In this document: one piece after another, positions 43,820 to 51,634 of the stretch
Position numbering within the stretch: position 1 is the first letter of the stretch
How the letters are laid out: every line of letters starts with the position of its first letter
Origin: Catenuloplanes indicus
Lineage (GTDB): Bacteria > Actinomycetota > Actinomycetes > Mycobacteriales > Micromonosporaceae
Length of the DNA stretch: 64,000 bases
Assembly: GCF_030813715.1 (NCBI RefSeq)
Contig: NZ_JAUSUZ010000001.1
Span: forward strand, 4,960,001-5,024,000
Direction of reading: 5' to 3'
The notes under the pieces: model-generated
Databases searched by the model: none
What the model was told of the DNA's origin: nothing
What the model saw: only the letters and a program-made list of their open reading frames with translations
Made by a program: the position numbers and the translations under genes

Positions 43820-44197
43820 TTACGCCGCCTTGGCGACTGTTTTCCGGTCGGGCCTCTTCGCCTTCACGGCGTTCTCGATGATGATGAAGAAGAACCTGAA
43901 CATGGCGAACACGTCCGGCCGCGTGAACATCAGCGTGTCGGTCGCCTCGTCAGGATCATCCGTGAAGACGTCCACCTCCACGAACCAGTCACCCGGCGTG
44001 GAGACGGGCTCCACCAGCCGCACCTCGATCCGGTCGATGAACATGTCACCCGACAGCCCCATCTTCCACGGCTTCGACCGGTGCTGCGGCACCCCTCGGG
44101 GCGACTCGGCGCCGGCCGTGCATACCTCCGGGTCGCAGAAGTCCGGGTGCTCGGCATCGGTTATCTCTGGACTTGCGCCGATGGTTACCGACGGCAT
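43820..44197 (-). CDS. Hypothetical protein with Cys/His motif (DUF6907-like N-terminus)
   Basis: The ATG at 44195-44197 follows GGAGGAG and gives 125 residues. EHPDFCDPEVCTAG followed by QHRSKPWKM recalls the zinc-like N-terminus of DUF6907 proteins. The middle, DRIEVRLVEPVSTPGDWFVE, and the hydrophobic MFRFFFIIIENAVKA near the C-terminus have no parallel I know. It is first of a two-gene leftward unit, divergent from the XRE regulator across 185 bases. Confidence 0.6.
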   Translation of the reverse strand: MPSVTIGASPEITDAEHPDFCDPEVCTAGAESPRGVPQHRSKPWKMGLSGDMFIDRIEVRLVEPVSTPGDWFVEVDVFTDDPDEATDTLMFTRPDVFAMFRFFFIIIENAVKAKRPDRKTVAKAA

Positions 44198-44382
44198 GGG
44201 AATCTCCTCCTTGATTCTCGGCGGAAAAGCGGACGGCCTAGCACCACCTGGCGACGCGCCCTCCTTGACTACAAGGACTATTTCCGAGAATCGATTGACC
44301 AGGAACCCGTTCGACGTTGCATCCATTCGTCGGCGAAATCGACCAACGCTCTGCGGAACGGCGACACTCGCACGGGGAACCG

Positions 44383-45231
44383 ATGGGGAATCCCATGCCC
44401 ACTGACCAAACCGGCACCGCACACCCGATGCTGCGAGCGCTCGGGCATGAACTGAGACTCGCCCGCGAACGCAAGGGCATCACCCAGGAAGCCCTAGCAG
44501 CGAAGATCCACTTCTCCAACACCCACGTCTCCGCCGTCGAGACCGGCAAGCGCCCACCCAGCGCCGAACTGATCCACCGTGCCGACGACGCACTCACCAC
44601 CGGAGGCCTCCTCGGCCGCCTCCTCGACGCGGCGCACGAGGCCGCGTCGCGCGAGATCATGCCCGAGTGGTTCCGCCCATGGGCAGACATCGAACAGACC
44701 GCCACCGCGCTCCGCACCTACCAGCAGTTCGTCATCAGCGGCCTACTCCAGACCCCGGACTACGCCCGCGCCGTCCTGCGCGCCGGGATGCTCACCACCG
44801 ACGAGACCGCCCTACAACGCGCCACCGACGCCAGAATCCAGCGGCAACAGATCCTCACCAGCAAGACCCCGCCGGAACTGATCATGATCCTCGAAGAGTC
44901 CGTGCTACACCGCCCGATCGGTTCACCCGAGATCATGCGCGCCCAACTCGACTCCCTCATCACCGCCAGCACCGCCGGCCGAGTCGAACTCCACATCCTC
45001 CCCACCGACATCGGCGCCCACCGCGGCATGTCCGGCTCCTTCGTCCTAGCCAGCGTCCCCCACGCCCCCGACCTCGCCCTACTCGACACCCAACTCCGCG
45101 ACCTCATGATCGAGTCCCCCGAAGCCGTTGATGCCCTCCGCCGCACCTGGGAAGGTCTTCTAGGGGAGGCGCTGCCCCAACGCCTCTCAATCAACCTGAT
45201 CAAGGAAGCAGCCCAAACATGGACCATCTGA
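44383..45231 (+). CDS. XRE-family Scr1/DUF5753 regulator on the element
   Basis: This 282-residue protein starts at ATG 44383; ATG 44395 is an alternative. The HTH is LGHELRLARERKGITQEALA and HFSNTHVSAVETGKR. The DUF5753 domain has TYQQFVISGLLQTPDYARAV, MILEESVLHRPIG and LHILPTDIGAHRGMSGSF. It is the same class as the protein at 3437. Its partner DUF397 gene starts 13 bases before its stop. Such pairs are frequent on AICEs. Confidence 0.88.
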   Translation: MGNPMPTDQTGTAHPMLRALGHELRLARERKGITQEALAAKIHFSNTHVSAVETGKRPPSAELIHRADDALTTGGLLGRLLDAAHEAASREIMPEWFRPWADIEQTATALRTYQQFVISGLLQTPDYARAVLRAGMLTTDETALQRATDARIQRQQILTSKTPPELIMILEESVLHRPIGSPEIMRAQLDSLITASTAGRVELHILPTDIGAHRGMSGSFVLASVPHAPDLALLDTQLRDLMIESPEAVDALRRTWEGLLGEALPQRLSINLIKEAAQTWTI

Positions 45232-45410
45232 CTTGGAAAAAATCCACACGCAGTGGCCCCAACGGCGGGGACTGCATCGAGGTTGCGACCGCCAACGAGC
45301 ACATTTACGTGAGGGACAGCAAGAATCCTGACGCCGCGGTATTAACCGTAGGTCCCCATGCGTGGACGCGATTCATAAGAGAAATCCAGTGTGTTAAGGG
45401 GCTGTGGTGA
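45219..45410 (+). CDS. DUF397 protein, partner of the element's Scr1-type regulator
   Basis: This 63-residue protein carries LTWKKSTRSGPNGGDCIEVA, YVRDSKNPDAAVLTV and HAWTRFIRE, the DUF397 signature. It overlaps the XRE gene by 13 bases. GC drops sharply just behind it, marking the start of a foreign segment. Confidence 0.88.
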   Translation: MDHLTWKKSTRSGPNGGDCIEVATANEHIYVRDSKNPDAAVLTVGPHAWTRFIREIQCVKGLW

Positions 45411-45464
45411 GTGAGGGCGGTGATTGAGTTGAGGGTATTAAGATGTCGCGAGAAAGGCCCGTTC

Positions 45465-45956
45465 TTAAGCGCCTGGCGCGCGTGAATGCGAATTTACGAC
45501 CACCTTCACCACTTTCTCGGTGATATAGATAACGCGGCCGAATCTAATGCATGCCAGGGTTAGTGTCGCAAAGAGAAGAAAGCATAGCGGCGAGTTGGGG
45601 CCTTCGTCAGTGTCGAAAATTAGTGCAGCCATGCCATAGGTCAAGGCAAGTGCCATCCATTTTGCCGCCCGAATGTAAGCGCGGAAGATGGCGGCATAAT
45701 TTTTGGTTCCTTTGATCAACTCGAAGCGGGGTGAATTCGCATATCCGAGTACGATCGTTAATGCTGCAACGACGAACCCGAGAACAACTCCCTCAAGGCC
45801 TACTATTGCGGGATAGATGTCACCTCGGCGCCCTTTGAAGAGCTCGTGCAAAAAGTTGCTAATTGGTTGCCATTGTGCAAGTGGTATGGCAACTGCGGTA
45901 ACGATCGCGTATTCGATCCAGAGCGATTTGTCTCGTCCCCAATGCACCGGCTCCAC
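45465..45956 (-). CDS. RexB-like four-helix membrane protein
   Basis: This 163-residue protein has four membrane segments, near residues 15-32, 48-70, 93-112 and 120-140. After a basic loop (KGRRGDIYPAIVGLE), the second helix and following loop, VVLGFVVAALTIVLGYANSP, match the helix of lambda RexB, which I recall as GTMIAILIAALTFLIGS, in position and character. Lambda RexB (144 residues, four helices) forms an ion channel that depolarises infected cells. The gene lies 30 bases behind the RexA-like gene, in the same order as rexA-rexB. GC is lower than the rest of the element. The homology is inferred by eye. Confidence 0.5.
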   Translation of the reverse strand: MEPVHWGRDKSLWIEYAIVTAVAIPLAQWQPISNFLHELFKGRRGDIYPAIVGLEGVVLGFVVAALTIVLGYANSPRFELIKGTKNYAAIFRAYIRAAKWMALALTYGMAALIFDTDEGPNSPLCFLLFATLTLACIRFGRVIYITEKVVKVVVNSHSRAPGA

Positions 45957-45986
45957 GTTGCCACCTGGCCCTCGCGCTAGGTCAAC

Positions 45987-46934
45987 TTATGCTCTCTTGA
46001 CGCTAACAGAGGGGGCTGACAAAAGATCTTGGCGCAGGGCCGCGTAAGCGTCCTGGATGTTCCTATATGCATCATCTGAGTCTAAAACCCGAGATCGCTC
46101 GCCGATGCGCAAGATCTTTCGCGAGCTGATCAGGTGATCTTGGAGCAGGTTGACCTCGTCCGGCCTGTCGGAGCCCTCCTCAAGGAGTGCTGCCTTGAAC
46201 TGGACGACGATCTCACGAAGATCGGGCCGACGAACCATGTTCCGAATGAAGGCCATAATCTCTTGGCCGAGGTTGTCCTTCTGCCATGGTCTCGGTCCGA
46301 GCATAATGCCAATGGTGTCAGCCTCACTGCCGCGTGCAAGCGAATCCAATGCCTCCCCCGTTTTGGCGTGCATGCTTCTGATCGTTTCGATGTGAGCGCG
46401 GCGAACTTTCATCTCGAATGTGCGAACGGCAACCTTATTCTGTAGCTTCGCGGCGATGTCCTGTCGCATTAGTGCTTCCATCTGGAATTCTGGTGCTTGA
46501 GCTGCGCCCATTTTGTTGATATATTCAGCGAATCTGCTCGCCCGAGGACCGTAATGGTTGTATTCAACGCCGACGATCTCATTGGGGAAGATGCATAGGT
46601 GGGAGACTTCACAGAGCCCCTCCTCCTCGGCAAGAACAAGGTTCTTGAGCTTCCCAGAAGACTCGGCTTGCGGGAGAGCATTGCGGCGAATGAGTCCGAA
46701 AGCGACGTTCGATACGTCGCCAACGTGACTAATCCATGCACAGTAGACGTCACCGTCCTTTTGGATTAGGTAACGCCCGCCAACTTGTTCGAAAGGTAGT
46801 TTATTGACGTACTCAAGGGCGGGTCGAATGTCGACCCGGCGAGGCGCGCCCGACTCGGTGGCGCCACCGTCCATGCGGTAGAAGTAGATGCTTCGGGTGG
46901 CCGTCGGGCGCGATGAAGTCGCCGGTGTCGTCAT
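45987..46934 (-). CDS. RexA-like cytosolic sensor protein
   Basis: This 315-residue soluble protein shows, in order, blocks like those I recall from lambda RexA. VDIRPALEYVNKLPFEQVGG is followed by RYLIQKDGDVYCAWIS. Then come AEEEGLCEVSHLCIFPNEIV, GVEYNHYGPRASRFAEYI and FQMEALMRQDIAAKLQNKV. RexA has NLSVFLNSLL, NYLYIHKIDGKTFLF, FLFVEGDTIGF, VFGPTTSDLTDFL and VQIEPLMRGTTKDDV. RexA is a DNA-binding sensor that triggers RexB. Alternatives are a Kiwa-type KwaB or an unnamed abortive-infection family. The membrane partner lies directly downstream. GC is reduced, indicating recent acquisition. Confidence 0.5.
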   Translation of the reverse strand: MTTPATSSRPTATRSIYFYRMDGGATESGAPRRVDIRPALEYVNKLPFEQVGGRYLIQKDGDVYCAWISHVGDVSNVAFGLIRRNALPQAESSGKLKNLVLAEEEGLCEVSHLCIFPNEIVGVEYNHYGPRASRFAEYINKMGAAQAPEFQMEALMRQDIAAKLQNKVAVRTFEMKVRRAHIETIRSMHAKTGEALDSLARGSEADTIGIMLGPRPWQKDNLGQEIMAFIRNMVRRPDLREIVVQFKAALLEEGSDRPDEVNLLQDHLISSRKILRIGERSRVLDSDDAYRNIQDAYAALRQDLLSAPSVSVKRA

Positions 46935-47256
46935 GCTGCCGATGATCGCACAGCGTCGAGCCGGAGAACGATACCTCGTTTGTCATTTGCAAGACGTCGT
47001 TAGGCTGTTGTTTGTCTGCGACTTCCATTCATGGAAGTTGCAAGCCGCTGTACTGGTGGGTCTTTGCTCTGTGGCTTAGGGGCAGTCACATGCTGCCGGA
47101 CTGTGGTTGCAGCACGGCGCGTCGAAGCTCGCCTCTTGGCACACGGACGGGCGTGCCATCGGCGTGCCGTCAACTCAGACAATTGAGTATCACTCCAGGC
47201 CGGTCGCGGCCTTCGTGAGCTGGGGTGGGAAGTCTTTGGCTCCAGATCTTGTGCGG
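46935..47256. other. Intergenic region between the RexA-like gene and the att-like site
   Basis: About 320 bases without a convincing gene. The left part, AT-richer, should hold the promoter of the RexAB-like operon. The stretch GATCTTGTGCGGTTTCC before 47262 resembles the sequence before attR at 50611. Confidence 0.4.
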
Positions 47257-47296
47257 TTTCCAAGCTGAGTACGCGGGTTCGATTCCGTCACCCGCT
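47257..47296 (+). repeat. Degenerate internal att site
   Basis: TTTCCAAGCTGAGTACGCGG and the following GTTCGATTCCGTCACCCGCTC match attL/attR with a few substitutions and two single-base deletions. The 11 bases before it also resemble the flank of attR (GATCTTGTGCGG versus GATCTTGTATGG). The stop codon of the NLR gene (47288-47290) lies inside it. Confidence 0.8.
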
Positions 47297-50005
47297 CTCC
47301 TCCGCATTGCTGGCTTGTTGCTGGAGATGTCCTAGGAATGCGTGGAGTGACTCTCTGGTGGGATGACCGTCCGGCAACGCCCGATCGGCGATCGCAGTAG
47401 CCCTGCGGCAGAACAAGACCGCGTCGGCGACACGTCCCAGGGTGTAGAAGCTGGTGGCGAGGTTGCCGAGGCGGATGGCGACGTCGGGGTGGTCGGGGCC
47501 GAGGGCGGTCTGAGTGATGGTGAGGGCGCGTTGTTGTAGGGGGACCGCGTCGGCGGCGCGTCCCAGGGTGTAGAAGCTGGTGGCGAGGTTGCCGAGGCGG
47601 ATGGCGACGCGGGGGTGGTCGGGGCCGAGGGCGGTCTCTGTGATGGCCAGGGCGCGCTTTTCCAGGGGGACCGCCTCGGCGGGTCGGCCGAGTTCGCGGT
47701 AGCTGGAGGCGAGGTTGCCGAGGCTGATGGCGACGTCGGGGTGGTCGGGGCCGAGGGCGGTCTGAGTGATGGTGAGGGCGCGTTGTTGTAGGGGGACCGC
47801 GTCGGCGGCGCGTCCCAGGGTGTAGAAGCTGGTGGCGAGGTTGCCGAGGCTGATGGCGACGTCGGGGTGGTCGGGGCCGAGGGCGGTCTGAGTGATGGTG
47901 AGGGCGCGTTGTTGTAGGGGGACCGCGTCGGCGGCGCGTCCCAGGGTGTAGAAGCTGGTGGCGAGGTTGCCGAGGCGGATGGCGACGCGGGGGTGGTCGG
48001 GGCCGAGGGCGGTCTCTGTGATGGCCAGGGCGCGCTTTTCCAGGGGGACCGCCTCGGCGGGTCGGCCGAGTTCGCGGTAGCTGGAGGCGAGGTTGCCGAG
48101 GCTGATGGCGACGTCGGGGTGGTCGGGGCCGAGGGCGGTCTGAGTGATGGTGAGGGCGCGTTGTTGTAGGGGGACCGCGTCGGCGGCGCGTCCCAGGGTG
48201 TAGAAGCTGGTGGCGAGGTTGCCGAGGCGGATGGCGACGCGGGGGTGGTCGGGGCCGAGGGCGGTCTCTGTGATGGCCAGGGCGCGCTTTTCCAGGGGGA
48301 CCGCCTCGGCGGGTCGGCCGAGTTCGCGGTAGCTGGAGGCGAGGTTGCCGAGGCGGATGGCGACGCGGGGGTGGTCGGGGCCGAGGGCGGTCTCTGTGAT
48401 GGCCAGGGCGCGCTTTTCCAGGGGGACCGCCTCGGCGGGTCGGCCGAGTTCGCGGTAGCTGGAGGCGAGGTTGCCGAGGCTGATGGCGACGCGGGGGTGG
48501 TCGGGGCCGAGGGCGGTCTCGGTAATGGTGAGGGCGCGTTGTTGTAGGGGGACCGCGTCGGCGGCGCGTCCCAGGGTGTAGAAGCTGGTGGCGAGGTTGC
48601 CGAGGCGGATGGCGACGTCGGGGTGGTCGGGGCCCAGCGCGGTCTCGGTGATAGCCAGGGATTGGGTGCTATGGGCTTTGGCTTGCCGGTAGAGGCCCTG
48701 CAACCTCTCGAACACAGCGGCCTCGTTCAGTAGCAAGCCGAGCGTGGTATCGGTGCTGTCGGCCAGGTGATCAGCAAGCGCGGTGATGTGGGGCAGTAGC
48801 TTACGCCAACGAGGCCATCCAGCAGGATCTTGAGGATCATCCGGGTGGGTGGCACTCAGCACGTTTATTGCGTGGTTGCTATGGGTTTCGGTGTTTTTGC
48901 CGTCGGCAGGGGTGAGGCGTAGTACGGCCTGTACGAGCCGGTGCATGCTGACCGTGTCGGTGTCGAGGGTGATCATGCTGTATGAGGCGAGTAGGCCAAG
49001 AGCAAGGTCAGCGGTCGTCTGGTTCTCGGTGAGTATGGTAATCAAGTCGCGGGGGACATCATCGGGGGCGAACCATGCCAGCACCCGCAGAATCTCGACA
49101 GCGGCGCGGTTCGCGGCCAGAGCGTCGAGGGTAATTTCCCAGACTCGTGACACAGCACGCTGCGTATCCCGGCCTGGCGCTATCCCGGCCAGCAAAGCGC
49201 CGGTCTGCTTACTCAGCCGGTCCCGGTACTCGGCTATCGGAATGCGGTGATGGTTGATGAAAGCAGCCGCCTGTTCCAAAGCAAGAGGCAAGCATCCCAG
49301 CTCGGCGGCGATTGCACTGGCAGCCTCGTGGTCATCCTGACCAGTGCGCTCACGTAGCATCTGTACGGCTTCCGCCTTGGTGAGGACGCCAAGGCGGATC
49401 AGGGCCAGGCCGTGTTCCTGCCATTCGAGATCGCGGCGTGTCGTGACCAGCACCGATCCCGCCGTCACCCCGCTCAGCAGTGGTAGCACGTGCTCAGGTT
49501 CATCGACGTTGTCCAGCACAAGCAGCCAACCGTCATGCTGATGCAGCCAGGCAATCGCCCACGCCTCGGCCTGCTCATCCGGCAACACCACCGTTGCGGG
49601 GACGAGCCGACGAGACAACGCAGCCAAGCCCTTGGTCAGGTTCGCGGGGGTATCAGCAGTAACCCACCACACGCCCGCATACCGCTTCCGGCATTGATAG
49701 ACGTGGTGAAGGGCTACTTCGGTCTTGCCGACCCCGCCAAGGCCGGCCACGCTCTGCCCGATCACTCCAGACACGCCTGGCTCGACCAGCGTGGCGACTT
49801 GGTCCATAACCGTGTCGCGGCCGACGAACACCCGCGACGGGCGGCGCGGCACATTCCACAACCCGACCGGCGTCGGAACCTGACCTGGCTCCGGGAACGC
49901 TCCCGGAGACAGGCTTACGATCCTGGCATGATCGCCGGTACTGACCGTGCCGTAAATAGCCTCAGCGGCGACCGAACGATCGCCGGAAGCTGCCGGACCG
50001 CTCAC
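47288..50005 (-). CDS. NLR-type STAND receptor: repeat motif, NB-ARC ATPase, TPR array
   Basis: This 905-residue protein starts at GTG 50003-50005, overlapping the Bell-like gene. Residues 6-26 (ASGDRSVAAEAIYGTVSTGD) repeat the C-terminal motif of that protein. The NB-ARC domain (about 60-330) has P-loop AGLGGVGKTEVAL (87-99), Walker B DGWLLVLDNVDE, GSVLVTTRRD and LGCLPLALEQAA. Residues about 450-870 are kinesin-light-chain-type TPRs of 42 residues each, nearly identical to one another. Such STAND receptors sense a ligand with the repeats and oligomerise. They occur in antiphage (Avs-like) and amyloid-signalling systems. The stop lies in the degenerate att site. Confidence 0.85.
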   Translation of the reverse strand: MSGPAASGDRSVAAEAIYGTVSTGDHARIVSLSPGAFPEPGQVPTPVGLWNVPRRPSRVFVGRDTVMDQVATLVEPGVSGVIGQSVAGLGGVGKTEVALHHVYQCRKRYAGVWWVTADTPANLTKGLAALSRRLVPATVVLPDEQAEAWAIAWLHQHDGWLLVLDNVDEPEHVLPLLSGVTAGSVLVTTRRDLEWQEHGLALIRLGVLTKAEAVQMLRERTGQDDHEAASAIAAELGCLPLALEQAAAFINHHRIPIAEYRDRLSKQTGALLAGIAPGRDTQRAVSRVWEITLDALAANRAAVEILRVLAWFAPDDVPRDLITILTENQTTADLALGLLASYSMITLDTDTVSMHRLVQAVLRLTPADGKNTETHSNHAINVLSATHPDDPQDPAGWPRWRKLLPHITALADHLADSTDTTLGLLLNEAAVFERLQGLYRQAKAHSTQSLAITETALGPDHPDVAIRLGNLATSFYTLGRAADAVPLQQRALTITETALGPDHPRVAISLGNLASSYRELGRPAEAVPLEKRALAITETALGPDHPRVAIRLGNLASSYRELGRPAEAVPLEKRALAITETALGPDHPRVAIRLGNLATSFYTLGRAADAVPLQQRALTITQTALGPDHPDVAISLGNLASSYRELGRPAEAVPLEKRALAITETALGPDHPRVAIRLGNLATSFYTLGRAADAVPLQQRALTITQTALGPDHPDVAISLGNLATSFYTLGRAADAVPLQQRALTITQTALGPDHPDVAISLGNLASSYRELGRPAEAVPLEKRALAITETALGPDHPRVAIRLGNLATSFYTLGRAADAVPLQQRALTITQTALGPDHPDVAIRLGNLATSFYTLGRVADAVLFCRRATAIADRALPDGHPTRESLHAFLGHLQQQASNAEESG
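47441..48650 (-). repeat. 126-bp near-identical direct repeats within the NLR gene
   Basis: Units of exactly 126 bases (42 codons) recur about nine times, plus partial units at both ends. There are two variants: A with SFYTLGRAADAVPLQQRALT and B with SYRELGRPAEAVPLEKRALA. From N- to C-terminus the order is A B B A B A A B A A', the last degenerate. Within a variant the DNA is almost identical, including third positions. Confidence 0.9.
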
Positions 50006-50412
50006 CGGGTGTTGTTGTCGCCGGTGATCACGGTGCCGCTGATTGTCTGCGCCGCCACCGACCGTTCGCCGGACGCGTTTACGGCGACCGTCCCGGCCGG
50101 CAGCATCCCGAGGACGTCCCGCGCGAGTTCGGGATCAGCGGCGAGTGCCTTACGGATCTGCAACCGCAACGCCTCCTCGCTGTCCGGCTCGCCAGCGGCA
50201 ACGTCCACGATCGCGCCCTCGATGACCTCGCGGGACTCATCCCGTCGAAGGATCCGGTTTAGCAACCGGTGCCCGAGCCCGACAGTGGCATCCGCCGCCT
50301 GATCAACCACCGTGCTACGAACCTTCTCCAACGTACTGACCCCATACGCGGCAACCGCACCGGTCACATACGGCAGCACCGCAGCAGCAGTCTGAGCAAC
50401 ATCGACATCCAT
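50002..50412 (-). CDS. Bell-like small effector with C-terminal amyloid-type motif
   Basis: The ATG at 50410-50412 gives 136 residues. The N-terminal part (1-105) is helical with a hydrophobic first segment (AAAVLPYVTGAVAAYGVSTL), then RLLNRILRRDESREVIEGAI and LRLQIRKALAADPELARDVL. This resembles Bell domains of bacterial amyloid-signalling proteins. The C-terminus, VNASGERSVAAQTISGTVIT, matches the N-terminus of the NLR encoded next. In known pairs the NLR seeds the effector into an amyloid, which then damages the membrane and kills the cell. Genes overlap by four bases, implying fixed stoichiometry. Confidence 0.6.
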   Translation of the reverse strand: MDVDVAQTAAAVLPYVTGAVAAYGVSTLEKVRSTVVDQAADATVGLGHRLLNRILRRDESREVIEGAIVDVAAGEPDSEEALRLQIRKALAADPELARDVLGMLPAGTVAVNASGERSVAAQTISGTVITGDNNTR

Positions 50413-50622
50413 CCAACCTGGATACACGGACGTCAGCCGGAACAAAAGCACCGATCGGACACCACGTCAGCGATGATCGGAGAATCCACCCCAAAGCCTG
50501 ACCAGGCAGCGTTGCGTCGTGCCATTAGCGTGCCATGAGCCCAGGTAGCCGGGGGATACTCCAGGCCACCCACTGCACCAGCGAGCAGCGGCAACAGCCA
50601 CGAACAAGCTGATCTTGTATGG
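50413..50622. other. Right end of the element, inner side of attR
   Basis: Promoter region of the Bell-NLR operon and the presumed integrase arm sites. GTGCCATTAGCGTGCCATGA at 50519-50538 contains a repeated GTGCCAT that also occurs inside the left end (34232-34251, CGTGCCATCCACGTGCCATT). GTGCCAT may therefore be an arm-type binding site at both ends. Confidence 0.45.
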
Positions 50623-50664
50623 TTCCCAAGCTGACAGTGCGGGTTCGATTCCCGTCACCCGCTC
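50623..50664 (+). repeat. attR: 42-bp attachment repeat
   Basis: This is identical over 42 bases to 34118-34159 in tRNA-Gly. It is the right border of the integrated element. Immediately outside, GGGAGCCC and GGGGGCTCC around 50670-50705 form a hairpin that was probably the tRNA terminator in the empty site. Confidence 0.95.
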
Positions 50665-50933
50665 GATCGCTGGGAGCCCTCTGCTCGCTGAGAAGCGCCG
50701 GGGGCTCCTCGCATTTCCCCTGGGGGCCGAGCCCCCAGACCCGGCGGTCTTGGTGGTCGCGTTGGGCAGGTCGGCGCGCGGTCCGCGGAATCAGGCGGGT
50801 TGGGGGCTTCCGTGCCCCCGCCGTGCCCCTTCGGGGGCGATCTGTGTCTCGGGCCGTCATCTGTGGGTGGGTGAGGGCTATCGTTTGGGTGGCCTGATTG
50901 AGGGCGAGGAGATCGTCATCATGAGCGCGGAGG
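50665..50933. other. Chromosomal flank outside attR
   Basis: Besides the hairpin at 50670-50705, I see no gene. The segment 50706-50870 is generic GC-rich sequence. A purine-rich GAGGAGA near 50907 precedes the broken nucleotidyltransferase. Confidence 0.35.
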
Positions 50934-51558
50934 ATGTACGCGCGCCGGTTGGCTCGCGGTAAGCGTCTTGCCGAGATCGGGTTGCGTGCGGGTGGCGCCT
51001 ACGGATTTGCGCTTGCAGGTGGGCACGCCATAGCCGCGCACGGCATCTTGCAGCGGCCGAGCGAGGATGTCGACCTGTTCGCCGACTGGCAGCGACGTGC
51101 GGACTATCCGGCTGCGGTCGACGAGGTCGTCGCCGGCTACGCGGCCGCCGGGTTTGCCGTCGAGGTCGAGCATCGGACCGAGACGTTCGCTCGCCTGTAC
51201 CTGACGGATCCGGATGTCCCGAGTGGGCAGCATCGGGTTGAGTCCTGACGATGTCATGGCCGGCAAGATGGACGCGTTGTACAACCGGGCCGCCGCGCGA
51301 GACTTTCTCGATATTGATGCGGCGATCGGTGGCGGGCACTACCCGCTTGAGCGGCTGTGCCAGCTCGCGGAGACTGTTGACGCAGGCTTCGACCGTGTCA
51401 TGTTCGGCAGGATGCTGCGCTACGTCGAACGCTTCGACCCGGAGGATTTCGCCGAGTACGGCGTCGACGCGCTGGAGGCTGAGGCTCTGCTCGCCCGTGT
51501 TGCCGCTTGGCGGCGAGAGCTTGAGACCGGTGAATCCGGGCCATTGGCGGGCCATTAA
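50934..51558 (+). pseudogene. Frameshifted AbiEii/nucleotidyltransferase-like gene
   Basis: The first part (50934-51248) reads ALAGGHAIAAHGILQRPSED and VDLFADWQ, the metal-binding nucleotidyltransferase motif of AbiEii/MNT-like proteins. It runs into a stop at 51246. The second part, in the next frame to 51558, continues with SPDDVMAGKMDALYNRAAAR, DFLDIDAAIGGGHYPLERLC and FAEYGVDALEAEALLARV. These are usually one protein. A frameshift, and probably a small deletion near 51225, has split it. It lies outside attR in the scar of earlier integrations. A sequencing error is the alternative. Confidence 0.7.
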
Positions 51559-51634
51559 GCCGGGCGCGTGGAGGCCACGTCAGGCCACTCGTGACTGGCT
51601 CGATCCGTCGTGGCAGCCAGTACCGGCGGAGTCC

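Larger units (their letters stand above)
34118..50664. mobile_element. Actinomycete integrative and conjugative element (AICE), about 16.5 kb
   Basis: The element lies between two perfect 42-bp repeats derived from tRNA-Gly. It carries all AICE modules: tyrosine integrase and excisionase at the left end, a replication protein, a TraB/FtsK-like double-stranded DNA translocase, a spread-like membrane protein and a GntR regulator. Cargo to the right of the regulator is a kinase pair, an Scr1/DUF397 pair, a RexAB-like pair and an NLR/Bell-like pair. Genes between 45410 and 47050 have visibly lower GC than the rest. An internal degenerate att-like site at 47257 suggests that the last 3.4 kb arrived as a separate unit. 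Confidence 0.92.

Noticed and set aside
45465-46934. Kiwa (KwaA/KwaB) as the first explanation of the membrane/soluble pair
   Set aside because: Kiwa has the membrane gene first; here the soluble gene is first, and the visible blocks fit RexA/RexB better. It remains the main alternative.
48245-48547. 100-codon plus-strand frame with Gly/Glu-rich repeats inside the NLR gene
   Set aside because: It is the reverse reading of the 126-bp TPR repeats; no ribosome site is present.
47441-48650. Direct repeats considered as a CRISPR array
   Set aside because: The repeats are contiguous 126-bp coding units with no spacers, and no cas genes are near.
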